From the NCBI GenBank assembly GCA_019058315.1, contig JAHPZH010000001.1:1411318-1475317 (forward strand): a DNA stretch of 64,000 nucleotides, given 5' to 3'. Made by a program: the position numbers and the translations under genes. Position 1 is the stretch's first letter, and every line of letters begins with the position of its first letter. This document shows, piece by piece, positions 35,785-45,065 of this stretch. This DNA is from Candidatus Helarchaeota archaeon (GTDB taxonomy: Archaea; Asgardarchaeota; Lokiarchaeia; Helarchaeales; RDOG01). A model generated the notes under the pieces. That model ran no database searches and was not told the DNA's origin. It saw only the letters and a program-made list of their open reading frames with translations.

Positions 35785-36144
35785 TTATGTATCAATTTCT
35801 AATTCTTTGGCTTTCTTTGTAAAAAAAACTTTAATTACTCGATTCGCATTTTCTATTCCATTGAATAATAAACTGCGTAATAAGTTTTGTAAGAGTTCTG
35901 ATGCAATATTCTCATTTTCCAAATTATTTAAAACAATTGCTCCAATAATACCCCTCATACGTTGAAATAATATTTTATGCTTTTCTAAAATAAGTGAGGG
36001 TAAATAAATGGAAGTTAATTTTGTCATATATAAATCTATTAAAGGGAGAAAACCCGCAGCAGTAGAATTTTCCTTAAAAACTTCACTTTTTGAAACTATT
36101 TGTTTTCCTTTGCTATCAAAAATTATTATATCGAGAATTTCCAA
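35785..36144 (-). CDS. Longin/roadblock-like protein, 119 residues (copy 1)
   Basis: One small alpha/beta domain: strand ILDIIIFDSKGKQIVSKSEVFKE, helix GFLPLIDLYMTKL, strand SLILEKHKILFQRM and GIIGAIVLNNLENENIA leading into a C-terminal helix. This strand-helix-strand order resembles the longin/roadblock domains expanded in Asgard archaea, where they are thought to work with small GTPases and trafficking-like functions. The gene at 36174 is a clear paralog sharing LEKHKILF and GAIVLN. No GTPase gene is in this window. Fold call is by pattern only. Confidence 0.7.
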   Translation of the reverse strand: MEILDIIIFDSKGKQIVSKSEVFKENSTAAGFLPLIDLYMTKLTSIYLPSLILEKHKILFQRMRGIIGAIVLNNLENENIASELLQNLLRSLLFNGIENANRVIKVFFTKKAKELEIDT

Positions 36145-36173
36145 GAATATAACCTTCTATTTTAAAAAAATCA

Positions 36174-36539
36174 TTAAATATCCCTAAAATTGGATTTATC
36201 AATAAAAAAATTGTTAATTACTTGATCTGAATTATCTAATCCTTTAAGATTCAGTTCAGTTAATAAATTCTTTAACATTTCAGATGCTAATCGTTCATTT
36301 TCTCCAATATTCAATACAATGGCCCCGGTAATTTCTTTCATGCGTTCAAATAAAATTTTATGTTTCTCTAATGTTAATGAATAAATTTTTTCTGCCAATA
36401 ATTTAGCCATATACATACTTATTGAATAAAGTAATCCTGCAGAAAGAATTTTTTCTTTAAAAATTTGACTTTTACTAAAAATTGGTTTTCCATAACTATT
36501 GAAAATGATAATTTCTGGAATTTTCAACCTACAAGCCAC
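36174..36539 (-). CDS. Longin/roadblock-like protein, 121 residues (copy 2)
   Basis: Tandem paralog of the preceding gene: PEIIIFNSYGKPIFSKSQIFKE, SAGLLYSISMYMAKL, SLTLEKHKILFERM and GAIVLNIGENERLASEM occupy the same order. The two genes are 29 bases apart on the same strand and this copy is upstream, so they are one transcript. Paralogous pairs of such domains often act as heterodimers; this is inference. Confidence 0.7.
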   Translation of the reverse strand: MACRLKIPEIIIFNSYGKPIFSKSQIFKEKILSAGLLYSISMYMAKLLAEKIYSLTLEKHKILFERMKEITGAIVLNIGENERLASEMLKNLLTELNLKGLDNSDQVINNFFIDKSNFRDI

Positions 36540-36736
36540 TTTTGATGGTTATTCTTTATATTAATAATCAAGGATCAAAAAAGGTTTGGTTTTTAATAAG
36601 TTATAAAGTTAAATCGATTTTACTGATTTAAATTAAGATAAATTTCCAAAAAAAGTAGGTAAATTTAGATTTTTTGAAAAAAAAGAGGATAAATTGACAG
36701 TTTTTATATTTCTAATTCATCCTTTACTAAGCTTTT

Positions 36737-38752
36737 TTATTCAGGTTTTCCATATAGCTTTGTAACTTCTCCACGTTGCACTTTACCGACTGCAGTAATT
36801 GGAAGATCCTTAGCAAAAATTACACTTTTTGGTTTTTTAAAACCAGCGATTTTACCTCTACAAAACTCAATTATCTCTTCTTCAGTTGCAGATTGACCTG
36901 GTTTGAGTTGAACAACAGCACGTACAGATTCTCCCCACTTTTCATCAGGGACTCCAATCACAATTACTTCATCTACCGCAGGATGATCATGGATTACTTC
37001 TTCGACTTCTAATGGGTAAACTTTTTCTCCTCCGGTATTGATACATGCCTTGATTCTCTCCACAATGTATATTTCACCTTCTTTTATATATCCAAGATCT
37101 CCAGAATGAAGCCAACCTTCTTTATCTATTGCTTTTTTAGTTTTTTCCTCGTCTCCATAGTACCCTTTCATCACCGAGGGGGATCTATAACATAATTCTC
37201 CTGTTTCTCCTTCTTTAAGCTCTTCACCGGTATCAGGATTTATAATTTTTACTTCTATACCATCAAGAATTTTACCAATTGAACGATTTTTAACAACATC
37301 TTCTTCTGCATCTAATTTTATACTAGTAATTGGAGACATTTCAGTTAAACCAAAACCATCGACCAATAGAGCATTGGAAAATGTTTGCATTATCATTTTT
37401 TTATACTTGGCTCTTAAAAGGGAACCTCCACTTGATGCAACAATTAATTTAGAAAGGTCATAATTCCCATTTGTCACTAAAGGACTAGTAACAATTTCTT
37501 GCCACATAACAGGGACAAGAAATGCCCAATATACATTTTCTTTATCAATTAAATCAAGTGTCTCTTCAACACTAAATTTTTTATTCATGGGAAATAAGAC
37601 TTCAGACACTGGGTTAAAGCCCCAGTTGACAAGCCATACACCAAACGCAGCTGAATGGAATAAAGGTGGGATAACTAAAATATTCATATTCCGTTCTATT
37701 TTAGGTTTATGAGTTAAACCACTTATTACAGCTCGTTTATACTTACCCTTTCCTTCCATCTTAGCGCCACTTCCTAGCAGCATTTTCATGATTTTTGGAA
37801 ATAATTTTAATTTTCCCAACTTAGAAAAGGTTAGTGGGATTATTTTCACGAAATCACGAAGTTGGTCTGTAAATTTTGCGTCAAATAGCAGATCAAAATT
37901 CTTTGGCTTATCCCTGAATAATCTCATTTTATCATTAACTGTTGTTATTGTAATAGGCGGAAATGAAGGGCCAGTCTGCGATTTTGAATGAAATACTACA
38001 ATTTTATCCTTTAAAGTATCTGTGATGAAATTAATCATGTTTGATCCAAATAATGAAAAAGCTTCTTGAACTTTCTTTTGAAATTTGTTTAATTTCTTTA
38101 TTTCTCTATCTGAGTCAAGTTGTCTAGCGTGAGGTAGCGTTTTAATCAAAAATGAAAATAGCGATTCTTGATTGAATAAAATATTCTCGTATGTCAACAT
38201 TACCCCTTTAGGCCGTCCAGTTGTTCCACCAGTGTAAACGATGACAGCTACATCTTCATCAGGTTTTATTTTTACTTTTGGTTCTTTATCTTTAGATTTT
38301 CTAATTAAGCTTTCATAATTTAATACACCAGAAGGAATTTTTTCACCCTTACAAATATAATTTTTGATTTTAGGAACATTGGGTTGAGTCTGAAGTACAA
38401 CATCCAACACATCTTCTTCAAAAATTATACAAATTGAATCACTATTGTTTAAGACATATTCCAATTCGCTTGAGACATAACGATAATTTATTAAAACCGG
38501 AATTCCTCCGAAACTCTGGATAGCCATAACTGATTCTACAAAATAAGGGCTGTTGTGAAAGTCTACAGCAATTTTATCGCCAAATTTGTAGCCTAGCTTT
38601 TTTAAACCATAAGCCAATTTATTTATACGAGTGTTTAAATCTTTCCAAGATATATGTTTTTTCCCGTAAACTATTGCATCCATTTTCTTCGGTAAATATT
38701 TTGCTTTTAAAGTTATCATTTCTTTAAATGGAGATTTTTTTCCCATATTCAT
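36737..38752 (-). CDS. AMP-dependent acyl-CoA synthetase with an internal insertion
   Basis: Class I adenylate-forming enzyme, 671 residues: P-loop-like YTGGTTGRPKG (about 173-183), PPLFHSAAFG (about 362-371), GLTEMSP, HSGDLGY and the C-terminal catalytic lysine in VGKVQRGEV. It makes acyl-CoA from a carboxylic acid, ATP and CoA. Between the P-loop and the FHSAAFG motif lies a segment of about 155 residues (200-355) that is much longer than in ordinary members and contains a basic amphipathic stretch. Acyl specificity unknown. Single gene. Confidence 0.9.
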   Translation of the reverse strand: MNMGKKSPFKEMITLKAKYLPKKMDAIVYGKKHISWKDLNTRINKLAYGLKKLGYKFGDKIAVDFHNSPYFVESVMAIQSFGGIPVLINYRYVSSELEYVLNNSDSICIIFEEDVLDVVLQTQPNVPKIKNYICKGEKIPSGVLNYESLIRKSKDKEPKVKIKPDEDVAVIVYTGGTTGRPKGVMLTYENILFNQESLFSFLIKTLPHARQLDSDREIKKLNKFQKKVQEAFSLFGSNMINFITDTLKDKIVVFHSKSQTGPSFPPITITTVNDKMRLFRDKPKNFDLLFDAKFTDQLRDFVKIIPLTFSKLGKLKLFPKIMKMLLGSGAKMEGKGKYKRAVISGLTHKPKIERNMNILVIPPLFHSAAFGVWLVNWGFNPVSEVLFPMNKKFSVEETLDLIDKENVYWAFLVPVMWQEIVTSPLVTNGNYDLSKLIVASSGGSLLRAKYKKMIMQTFSNALLVDGFGLTEMSPITSIKLDAEEDVVKNRSIGKILDGIEVKIINPDTGEELKEGETGELCYRSPSVMKGYYGDEEKTKKAIDKEGWLHSGDLGYIKEGEIYIVERIKACINTGGEKVYPLEVEEVIHDHPAVDEVIVIGVPDEKWGESVRAVVQLKPGQSATEEEIIEFCRGKIAGFKKPKSVIFAKDLPITAVGKVQRGEVTKLYGKPE

Positions 38753-38844
38753 ACAACCTAAATTTGTATTATATCAGATAATTATTCAAAATTTTTTTTT
38801 AACTTTATTTAACAAATATAAAATAAAAATTCATAAATTGATAA

Positions 38845-40293
38845 TTACCCCTTCTTATTTGCTAATTGCCTAAGTATATCCCAATAAGCTCCCCTATATC
38901 CATTTTGAATTGCATTTACTAATATTAGATTCTCATTATAATTATAATTTTGATCTTGTTCTTCCGGATCTGCGAAAAAAAACATGGGATCTTTCCCTAC
39001 GAGTTTGCTAATATATGAAAAGCATTTTTTACCTTTTAATTCAGCGGATAAATAAAAAATTGGTTTTAAAAAATTTGGATTTTTATCTTTAAAACCAAAT
39101 AAATTAGGATTTTTTTCAAATGAACCTTCTTCTTTAACAATCCTTGAAAGTTCTGTTCCGGGATAGATTCTAACACCTATCGAAAGTCCAACTCGATTAG
39201 GCTGGATTTTTTTCATCAAATGTATCGTATTTTTAATTGTATTGTTAGTTTCCCCAGGTCCACCTAGTAATAAGTCATACATAAAGGTAATATTAAGAGA
39301 TTTACAAATTTCGGCAGTCTTAATAATATCCTTCACTTTAAAATCACGCTTAAGATTTTTTAGAATTGTGTTATTTCCGCTATCAACTCCGAAATCTATC
39401 CCAACACATCCTGCTTCCTTCATAATCCGTCCCATTTCATCAGTAAAAGGCTTTGGGATACAATAGGCATACCATGTCATTTTTTTATTTAAGCCCTCCT
39501 GAATTATTGCAGAGCATACTTTTTTAGCGTGTTGGCTATTATTATTGAATTCAGAATCACATAGATGAAAACAGTTAACACCTTGTTCAATCAAGGTCCT
39601 AAATTCGTTAATTACTAATTTTGGTTCCTTTAGTCTAATTATCTTGCCTTTACTGATTGGGTCTGCACAATAAATACACTTTCGATCACAACCACGCTTA
39701 GTTTCAATATTCCCTTGTCCACCTTCGTTAAAATAATTTAAATTATTTATTACATTACGTACTGGAGACCCTAGTGAATTTAAATCAACAAATTTATTAG
39801 GATTGTGTATCAAATCTCCGTTTTTTCTATAAATTAAATTTGGAATTTTTGAATAATTTTGATCAGACTGAAGTGCTTTTAAGAATAATAATAGAGCTTC
39901 TTCTCCACCACCTTGAACTCCAAAATCAACCTCACAATAATTCATGATCATTTCAGGTAATAATGAGAACCCAACACCACCTAATATTACCGGAATTGAT
40001 ATAATTGATTTTATGAATTCAATAATTTCTTTTATATCATCTATAAAAGATTTTTGACTCTGAAAATAACAATCATCAGTATTACGGACGGTTATTCCTA
40101 TTGCAAGAGGTTTATACTGATTTAAATAGTCTTTTAAAGATTTTTTAATATCTATAGAAAAAGAATTATCAATAAAATCTATTATATAGCCATTTTGCTT
40201 AAGAACGTATCCAAGATAATCAATAGCAATAGGTCCAACAACAGGTCTAATTTTAATAGGATTAATAAAAAGAATTCTATTATTTTTCTCCAT
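38845..40293 (-). CDS. Radical SAM protein with N-terminal B12-binding-like domain
   Basis: 482 residues. N-terminal Rossmann-like cobalamin-type domain (about 1-170: LFINPI, AIGITVRNTDD, VILGGVGFSLLP), then the radical SAM barrel with the cluster motif KRGCDRKCIYCADP (CxxxCxxC, about 202-209), CDSEFNN, IDFGVDSGN and LLGGPGET. The N-terminal domain lacks an obvious DxHxxG cobalamin motif. Likely a radical methyltransferase or related. Pairs with the CCG-domain gene upstream (26-base gap). Confidence 0.88.
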   Translation of the reverse strand: MEKNNRILFINPIKIRPVVGPIAIDYLGYVLKQNGYIIDFIDNSFSIDIKKSLKDYLNQYKPLAIGITVRNTDDCYFQSQKSFIDDIKEIIEFIKSIISIPVILGGVGFSLLPEMIMNYCEVDFGVQGGGEEALLLFLKALQSDQNYSKIPNLIYRKNGDLIHNPNKFVDLNSLGSPVRNVINNLNYFNEGGQGNIETKRGCDRKCIYCADPISKGKIIRLKEPKLVINEFRTLIEQGVNCFHLCDSEFNNNSQHAKKVCSAIIQEGLNKKMTWYAYCIPKPFTDEMGRIMKEAGCVGIDFGVDSGNNTILKNLKRDFKVKDIIKTAEICKSLNITFMYDLLLGGPGETNNTIKNTIHLMKKIQPNRVGLSIGVRIYPGTELSRIVKEEGSFEKNPNLFGFKDKNPNFLKPIFYLSAELKGKKCFSYISKLVGKDPMFFFADPEEQDQNYNYNENLILVNAIQNGYRGAYWDILRQLANKKG

Positions 40294-40319
40294 TTTAACT
40301 GTCCGACTTCAATTTTTGT

Positions 40320-41246
40320 TTATTTTTTTCGTATATAAGAAATAGTTTCTTTAAGAAATCTGAAAATATTACGAAATGCTTGAGTTTTTATCATCATTGA
40401 AATTATCTTAATAAAATCCTTTTTGAAAATAGGCAAGGACATTTTGATAGCGTCATTAATAAACATATGTCTCTTGGGAATATTGATTCCCATCGATAAA
40501 TTAACCAATTCATTTATATCCCAAATATTTATCTTCTTTCCCAATTTTGAAGCCCAAACTCTTGCCGAGTCTTCAAAACCCAGCACACATCCCATACAAG
40601 GCACAACTAAATTAGTAGATCCCTTTTTAATTATATTATCAAATAATTTCCTCTGATTTTTATAAGCGGTATCTTTACCGATAATACCTTTTAAATTAGT
40701 TCCAAAACCTAATGTTTTAGTAGCTAGTAGTCCACAGCAAAAAGCATTATCCTTTATATAATCAGATTCAATTAATTTTATTCCAGGAATTTTTTCTAAT
40801 ATCTCCCGGGGAGTATCATATAATGGCTCGCCTATTAATTCCATCCTCCTACCTATTGAACAATTATCATTGTACGTTACAGTAAGGGGAATTTTATGTG
40901 TTAATTTAATTCTATCTTCTTTTATTAATTCTAAAATATATTCTGTTATGTGTTTAACTTCTATAGGTTCATCAAGTTTTTGTAATAAATTAAAGGGAAG
41001 TGTTAGCCCCCACTTTGAGAGGTTAAAGGAGTAACTAACAAAACAGCCTGGACAATGAAGTAAAATTGTTTTAGGTCGCGGTTTTAATTTTAAATAATTT
41101 TGCACAACTTTATAGGTTTGATCCACCCAAAGATCAATAAAACCAAGACCTGCATAAACTACACCACAACAAAACTCGGTATTACCAATCGTAATAAAAT
41201 CAACACCTGCTTGCTCTAAAATTGTTGTAACACAATTTTGTATCAT
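40320..41246 (-). CDS. CCG-domain (HdrB/GlpC-like) protein, N-terminally truncated
   Basis: Two cysteine-rich CCG modules: the first has EFCCGVVYAG and HCPGC, the second DNCSIGR, AFCCGLLA and PCMGC. Such modules bind 4Fe-4S clusters at heterodisulfide- or quinone-related sites. Normal relatives begin with a ferredoxin domain and the first Cys of module one (a YFPGC-type sequence); here the chain starts inside that module (MIQNCVTTILEQAGVDF), so those parts are missing. Its first 47 bases overlap the end of the gene upstream. 308 residues. I infer a deletion junction at this point. Confidence 0.82.
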   Translation of the reverse strand: MIQNCVTTILEQAGVDFITIGNTEFCCGVVYAGLGFIDLWVDQTYKVVQNYLKLKPRPKTILLHCPGCFVSYSFNLSKWGLTLPFNLLQKLDEPIEVKHITEYILELIKEDRIKLTHKIPLTVTYNDNCSIGRRMELIGEPLYDTPREILEKIPGIKLIESDYIKDNAFCCGLLATKTLGFGTNLKGIIGKDTAYKNQRKLFDNIIKKGSTNLVVPCMGCVLGFEDSARVWASKLGKKINIWDINELVNLSMGINIPKRHMFINDAIKMSLPIFKKDFIKIISMMIKTQAFRNIFRFLKETISYIRKK

Positions 41247-42330
41247 TTATTTCTTGATATAAAAAATCGCTCTCCCTTAATATATTTAAGGATGAAATGG
41301 CATAATAACCTTGTGATAAATCCCTAAATCCCTCAATTGATGAATTATATTTGGTTTCCTCTTTGAAAACTTTCGCAAAATCTCCCTTATTTATTAACAT
41401 ATCAAACACCGCTTCTTTTTGGGTTTCATCTTCTATCAATTCGTCTAATAATAGCACAGCATAATAATAATTCCTTACATTATCTTCACTTGGTGGTATT
41501 ATACTTACCTCCTCCTCATTATAATAGTAAGGATGTTCCCAAATCAAGTGAAGACTATTATTTGTTAATATTGTTTCTCTCTCTTTAACATATTCATCTT
41601 GAGACAATATGTTTTTTAATGATAGATAATCCAGACCTACAGCTTCAAGCCCTTTTTCTCCCTCTAATATTTTTAGAGCCTTTACCCCCCAATATTTCGG
41701 CTCTATATTTTCTGATAATAAACGCTGCCAGTCAACATCGTAACCGAGGAACTCTTTTATCCACGTGGCTGTGCCCTCCTTTTTTATTAACTCTAATTTT
41801 TCTTTATCACCTAACATATCTAATATTTCAATGGCCTTAGCCGTATTGATAATATCAGGCTCAGAAAACTCATCCTTTGAAAAGCCACATATCTTATACT
41901 TATTCATAATGAAATTTGAAATCTCATTCTTATCCACTTTATGGGGTGAGACGTGGTCGGGAGATAGATAATACCCGTAAATCTGCAAAATTTTCATGGT
42001 TTTATAGGTACTATCAATACTTTCACCATTTTCTTCTCCCAATAGACTTAAACCACCCGAGCTTGTCTGCCATTCTGATAATGTTTTCGGGAGTGAATCT
42101 TTATTAAAATGCGGTAAATATAGTAATAATTTTTGTCCAAATACTTCTTGATTCCTGATATCAGATCCTGCAAAAAATACACTTGCTCCAATAATCAGAA
42201 ACAATATGGCATATCCAAATAGATATTTAGGAAAATTTTGGTGGTTGAAAGTGCTTGAAAATTTTTTAAAATATGTTTTTTTTCTATTAAAATTCAATTT
42301 CCCTTTAATATTATTTTTTAAACCCATCAA
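41200..42330 (-). CDS. Membrane-anchored alpha/alpha-toroid-like protein, possibly C-terminally altered
   Basis: A short basic cytoplasmic N-terminus, one membrane span (about residues 36-54) and an outside domain of repeated helical pairs: STYKTMKILQIYGY, NTAKAIEILDML, YWGVKALKILEG, NYYYAVLLLDEL and QGYYAISSLNIL. The recurring Tyr/Ala-x2-x-L-x-IL pattern resembles prenyltransferase/squalene-cyclase alpha-alpha toroid repeats. The last dozen residues (TKLCYNNFRASRC) are read out of frame through the start of the downstream CCG gene and are probably not original. No catalytic motif seen. Confidence 0.6.
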   Translation of the reverse strand: MMGLKNNIKGKLNFNRKKTYFKKFSSTFNHQNFPKYLFGYAILFLIIGASVFFAGSDIRNQEVFGQKLLLYLPHFNKDSLPKTLSEWQTSSGGLSLLGEENGESIDSTYKTMKILQIYGYYLSPDHVSPHKVDKNEISNFIMNKYKICGFSKDEFSEPDIINTAKAIEILDMLGDKEKLELIKKEGTATWIKEFLGYDVDWQRLLSENIEPKYWGVKALKILEGEKGLEAVGLDYLSLKNILSQDEYVKERETILTNNSLHLIWEHPYYYNEEEVSIIPPSEDNVRNYYYAVLLLDELIEDETQKEAVFDMLINKGDFAKVFKEETKYNSSIEGFRDLSQGYYAISSLNILRESDFLYQEINDTKLCYNNFRASRC

Positions 42331-42647
42331 ATCATCCTCTCACGTATTACTTCTACTGTAATATAATTAATAATCGAAAATAATTTATTATTAATAAATT
42401 TAATAATAATGAGAAAAACCCAGTAAAATGGATAAACTTGACCATTACTCACAATTCTAATATATATTATTTTCGAAGTAAAAGTAAGTAAATATTTTTT
42501 AATATTATTTTTCGCAATAGAAATTGAAAATTTCTCAATTTTTATTAATCTAACATATATTATTCTCATCCAATTTTCTAAGTTTAAACTTACCTTTTTA
42601 TCATGATGCGGTACTGATTTTAACACCATCATATCAATTTCACTCAA
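42327..42647 (-). CDS. Doubtful hydrophobic protein, 106 residues
   Basis: A frame with a basic N-terminal half and a hydrophobic stretch (YPFYWVFLIIIKF). Its TGA stop overlaps the following ATG in an ATGA pattern, which argues for translation coupling, but its composition (many Ile, Lys, Tyr from AT-rich DNA) is not clearly protein-like. It may be a degraded gene in a rearranged region. Confidence 0.3.
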   Translation of the reverse strand: MSEIDMMVLKSVPHHDKKVSLNLENWMRIIYVRLIKIEKFSISIAKNNIKKYLLTFTSKIIYIRIVSNGQVYPFYWVFLIIIKFINNKLFSIINYITVEVIRERMI

Positions 42648-42955
42648 GTCTATTTTTACAAATTAGAAGCTGTCTGGCATAATGATTAATATAAAAAGCT
42701 TTTTTGACATGATTTTGTCTAAAAGTCATTTGATACAAAATTGCTGAAATTTCAACTATAAAGGACTTTTGCGCAAATCTAACACTAATTAGGGAAATAG
42801 TTAAATAATACTATTAACATAATTAATATTATGGATAATATAAAGACCACTCTTTTGTATTATGATTTTATTATCGGGAGTTTTCATTATTTGTATTCTA
42901 TATTTTATATTTTTTATAATAGGTTTCTCATCAATCTATATAAGAAGGTAGTAAA
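42648..42955. other. Intergenic region with possible degraded insertion-element end
   Basis: The segment 42661-42800 begins gaagctgtctggcat and carries unusual, less AT-biased words (gctgtctggcat, gcgcaaatctaac). The start resembles the termini of some archaeal insertion sequences, but I cannot find the matching inverted end or a transposase. A 29-codon hydrophobic frame at 42862-42951 has little support. Confidence 0.35.
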
Positions 42956-43465
42956 ATGAAAAAAGAACCACAAATTATTGAGGAAATTGAAAAGATAATT
43001 GAAGTACCTTATTGTATGTTAGGGGGACCGCTTAAACATGGTTGGGCTTTTTATAATCTTAGAAAGGATGCCGTGATCGTATTTTCTTTTTCATATCATA
43101 CTTATAACTCTCCCAACTCTAAATTAATGTATGAAATATTAACAGAGGAACGTGAACTTGAAGAAATTGTTCATGATGAACATAATCCCTATCACTTGTT
43201 AAGAATAAAATGGGGAATCTGTCCAAATAATAGTGCTGGAGGACAGGCAAATTTTATTCGTGAAACATTAAGGAATATGGGGTTTAAGATAAATCAATAT
43301 CTATTGAGGTATTGGGAAATAAACAAAATTAAAAATAAATTCAAAGATAATCCCGATAAATTTGAGAGAGTTTGGCCATTTCCTCTTGAATATTATGATG
43401 ATGCCTTTCATAATGATAGTTTTAGACCAAAGTGGACTAATCTCCGTTTTTTAAAAGAGTTATAG
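42956..43465 (+). CDS. Unknown protein, 169 residues
   Basis: Soluble; preceded by a GAAGGTAG element 5-12 bases before the ATG. Recognisable stretches are HGWAFYNLRKDAVIVFSFSY, DEHNPYHLLRIKWGICPNN and a Trp/Phe-rich C-terminus. No family recognised. Its stop overlaps by a few bases with the convergent membrane gene at 43460. Confidence 0.6.
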   Translation: MKKEPQIIEEIEKIIEVPYCMLGGPLKHGWAFYNLRKDAVIVFSFSYHTYNSPNSKLMYEILTEERELEEIVHDEHNPYHLLRIKWGICPNNSAGGQANFIRETLRNMGFKINQYLLRYWEINKIKNKFKDNPDKFERVWPFPLEYYDDAFHNDSFRPKWTNLRFLKEL

Positions 43466-43909
43466 ATCTGTAATTGGCAATTTCTCAGATTTTCCTCGCC
43501 GATTATTTACAAAAAGTAATACACAAATAAGTACTATTAATGCTACCCATAACCAATAAATTCCAGATCCTAGCAGGAGAAACCCTTCTACCCTGAGACC
43601 GGTGTAAAAATAATAAATTCCGAAAATACCCGAAATTGTTCCCAATACCGTTCCTGCAATACCCAATGCGAAACCTACTATATAAACAACTCTACTAGTG
43701 TCATAGATATAAAAAACGAAATGGAGAATGGAGGAGGTCACTATAAAGCATATAGTAATAATAAAGAGTGGGAGTAAATGGAGTATTTCAACTCCGGGGT
43801 AAACGGAACCATACTCTATCATCCATGGAAGGAACATAAATATTATAGAACCTAAAATTAAGCCGAAGTATGTGGTATTATATATTAATAATTTATCATT
43901 TTTGTTCAT
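43460..43909 (-). CDS. Four-span membrane protein, 149 residues
   Basis: Four hydrophobic segments: LILGSIIFMFLPWM, LLPLFIITICFIV, YIVGFALGIAGTVLGTISGIFG and YWLWVALIVLICVLLFV, with a short basic C-terminus. Family unknown. It starts 11 bases after the end of the 316-residue gene and is likely cotranscribed. Confidence 0.65.
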   Translation of the reverse strand: MNKNDKLLIYNTTYFGLILGSIIFMFLPWMIEYGSVYPGVEILHLLPLFIITICFIVTSSILHFVFYIYDTSRVVYIVGFALGIAGTVLGTISGIFGIYYFYTGLRVEGFLLLGSGIYWLWVALIVLICVLLFVNNRRGKSEKLPITDL

Positions 43910-43920
43910 TTTATCACCAA

Positions 43921-44871
43921 CTATTCGTCCGGTCCGAAACTTATTCGTTGAAAGTTATTAATGGGAGTGAGTCCCTTTACTTTTCTATTTTTTATAGTCA
44001 ATAAACATAAATAAATTAATAAATTAGTCAATTGACGTGCATAATCGTTATTCATAATCTCACTCAAAAATATATCCTTTTCACTAGGAATTTTAAATGA
44101 CAGACTTTTCTTGAGATTATCTCTGACTGTTTTGATTATTAATTGTCCGATATCGGTGAGTCTATAAGGATCTTTATAGACAATTTCAGAATTTATTAAT
44201 TCTTCTAACTTATTAACATCATTCACATCTTGAAGGTTTGTAAATTTTATAATGTCACCCAAGTTATTATTGCCAGAATGAATAGCAAATAGTAATTTAA
44301 AATGACTATCTAACTGCTTTGCCTTATTTAACTCTTCAAGCTTTTCATAAATTTCTATAGCTAAAATAGATATAGTATCAAACTCAACACGAATTCGATA
44401 TGGCCAATCAGAATATAACATTTTGTTTTTAGTTATATATTCATCCTTAAATTTTTGGAAATATAAATCTGAATCTTTTTGGAATTTGTTAAGCATTTTT
44501 TTAAATTGTACATCGACTTCTAACAATTCAAATAACTCAGGTTCTCTGAAATCAATTTCTTTCTTTTTATTCTCTTCAATTTCTATGTCATTTTTAATTA
44601 TTTCTTTATAAATCTTAGATTTTTCTTTTTCTAATTTCTTACTGAATAAATAAAGCAAAAAATATGTAGAATAATCAACTTTAACAGACCTATCTTTAGC
44701 TATAAGAACTTTACAATCATTATGATTTAAATTTTCAAATATATAGGATAATTTTTCTTTTTCTACATCTACTATTACACTAAATTCCCTCTTTGTATAG
44801 TTTGATAAAAATCTGCTCATACTTACTTTCTTTTTATTATCTTCTGGGAATTTTACTACTAAAACCGTCAT
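43921..44871 (-). CDS. Unknown protein, 316 residues, with winged-helix-like C-terminal region
   Basis: Lys/Glu-rich with long helical sections in the middle (about 80-190). Residues about 195-250 (LLFAIHSGNNNLGDIIKFTN ... IVYKDPYRLTDIGQLIIKTV) resemble a winged helix of archaeal transcription-type proteins. No family assigned. First gene of a two-gene minus-strand unit; its upstream region carries an 11-bp inverted repeat shared with the divergent radical SAM gene. Confidence 0.6.
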   Translation of the reverse strand: MTVLVVKFPEDNKKKVSMSRFLSNYTKREFSVIVDVEKEKLSYIFENLNHNDCKVLIAKDRSVKVDYSTYFLLYLFSKKLEKEKSKIYKEIIKNDIEIEENKKKEIDFREPELFELLEVDVQFKKMLNKFQKDSDLYFQKFKDEYITKNKMLYSDWPYRIRVEFDTISILAIEIYEKLEELNKAKQLDSHFKLLFAIHSGNNNLGDIIKFTNLQDVNDVNKLEELINSEIVYKDPYRLTDIGQLIIKTVRDNLKKSLSFKIPSEKDIFLSEIMNNDYARQLTNLLIYLCLLTIKNRKVKGLTPINNFQRISFGPDE

Positions 44872-44994
44872 CCTTAAGCCCTTTTCCTTATTATTTGGAA
44901 TATTTTATCTAAATTCAAAAGTTTGTATAATAACTTTCGTTTTTTCTGATTATTCCTAATAAATAACATTTAAATATTCATAATAAATATTTTT

Positions 44995-45033
44995 TAATAA
45001 TGTTTGTGAAATGATATTACATAAACATTATTA
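44995..45033. promoter_or_regulatory. 11-bp perfect inverted repeat (operator-like)
   Basis: taataatgttt (44995-45005) and aaacattatta (45023-45033) are exact inverted repeats with a 17-base spacer, in the space between the divergent gene ending at 44871 and the radical SAM gene at 45066. Size and symmetry suit a dimeric DNA-binding protein; the repressor is unknown. Confidence 0.55.
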
Positions 45034-45065
45034 CTTGGATAATATTTCTTAAAAAAAATGTTAAA

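Noticed and set aside
42862..42951. 29-codon hydrophobic ORF before the 169-residue gene
   Set aside because: Could be chance in AT-rich DNA; no supporting signals.
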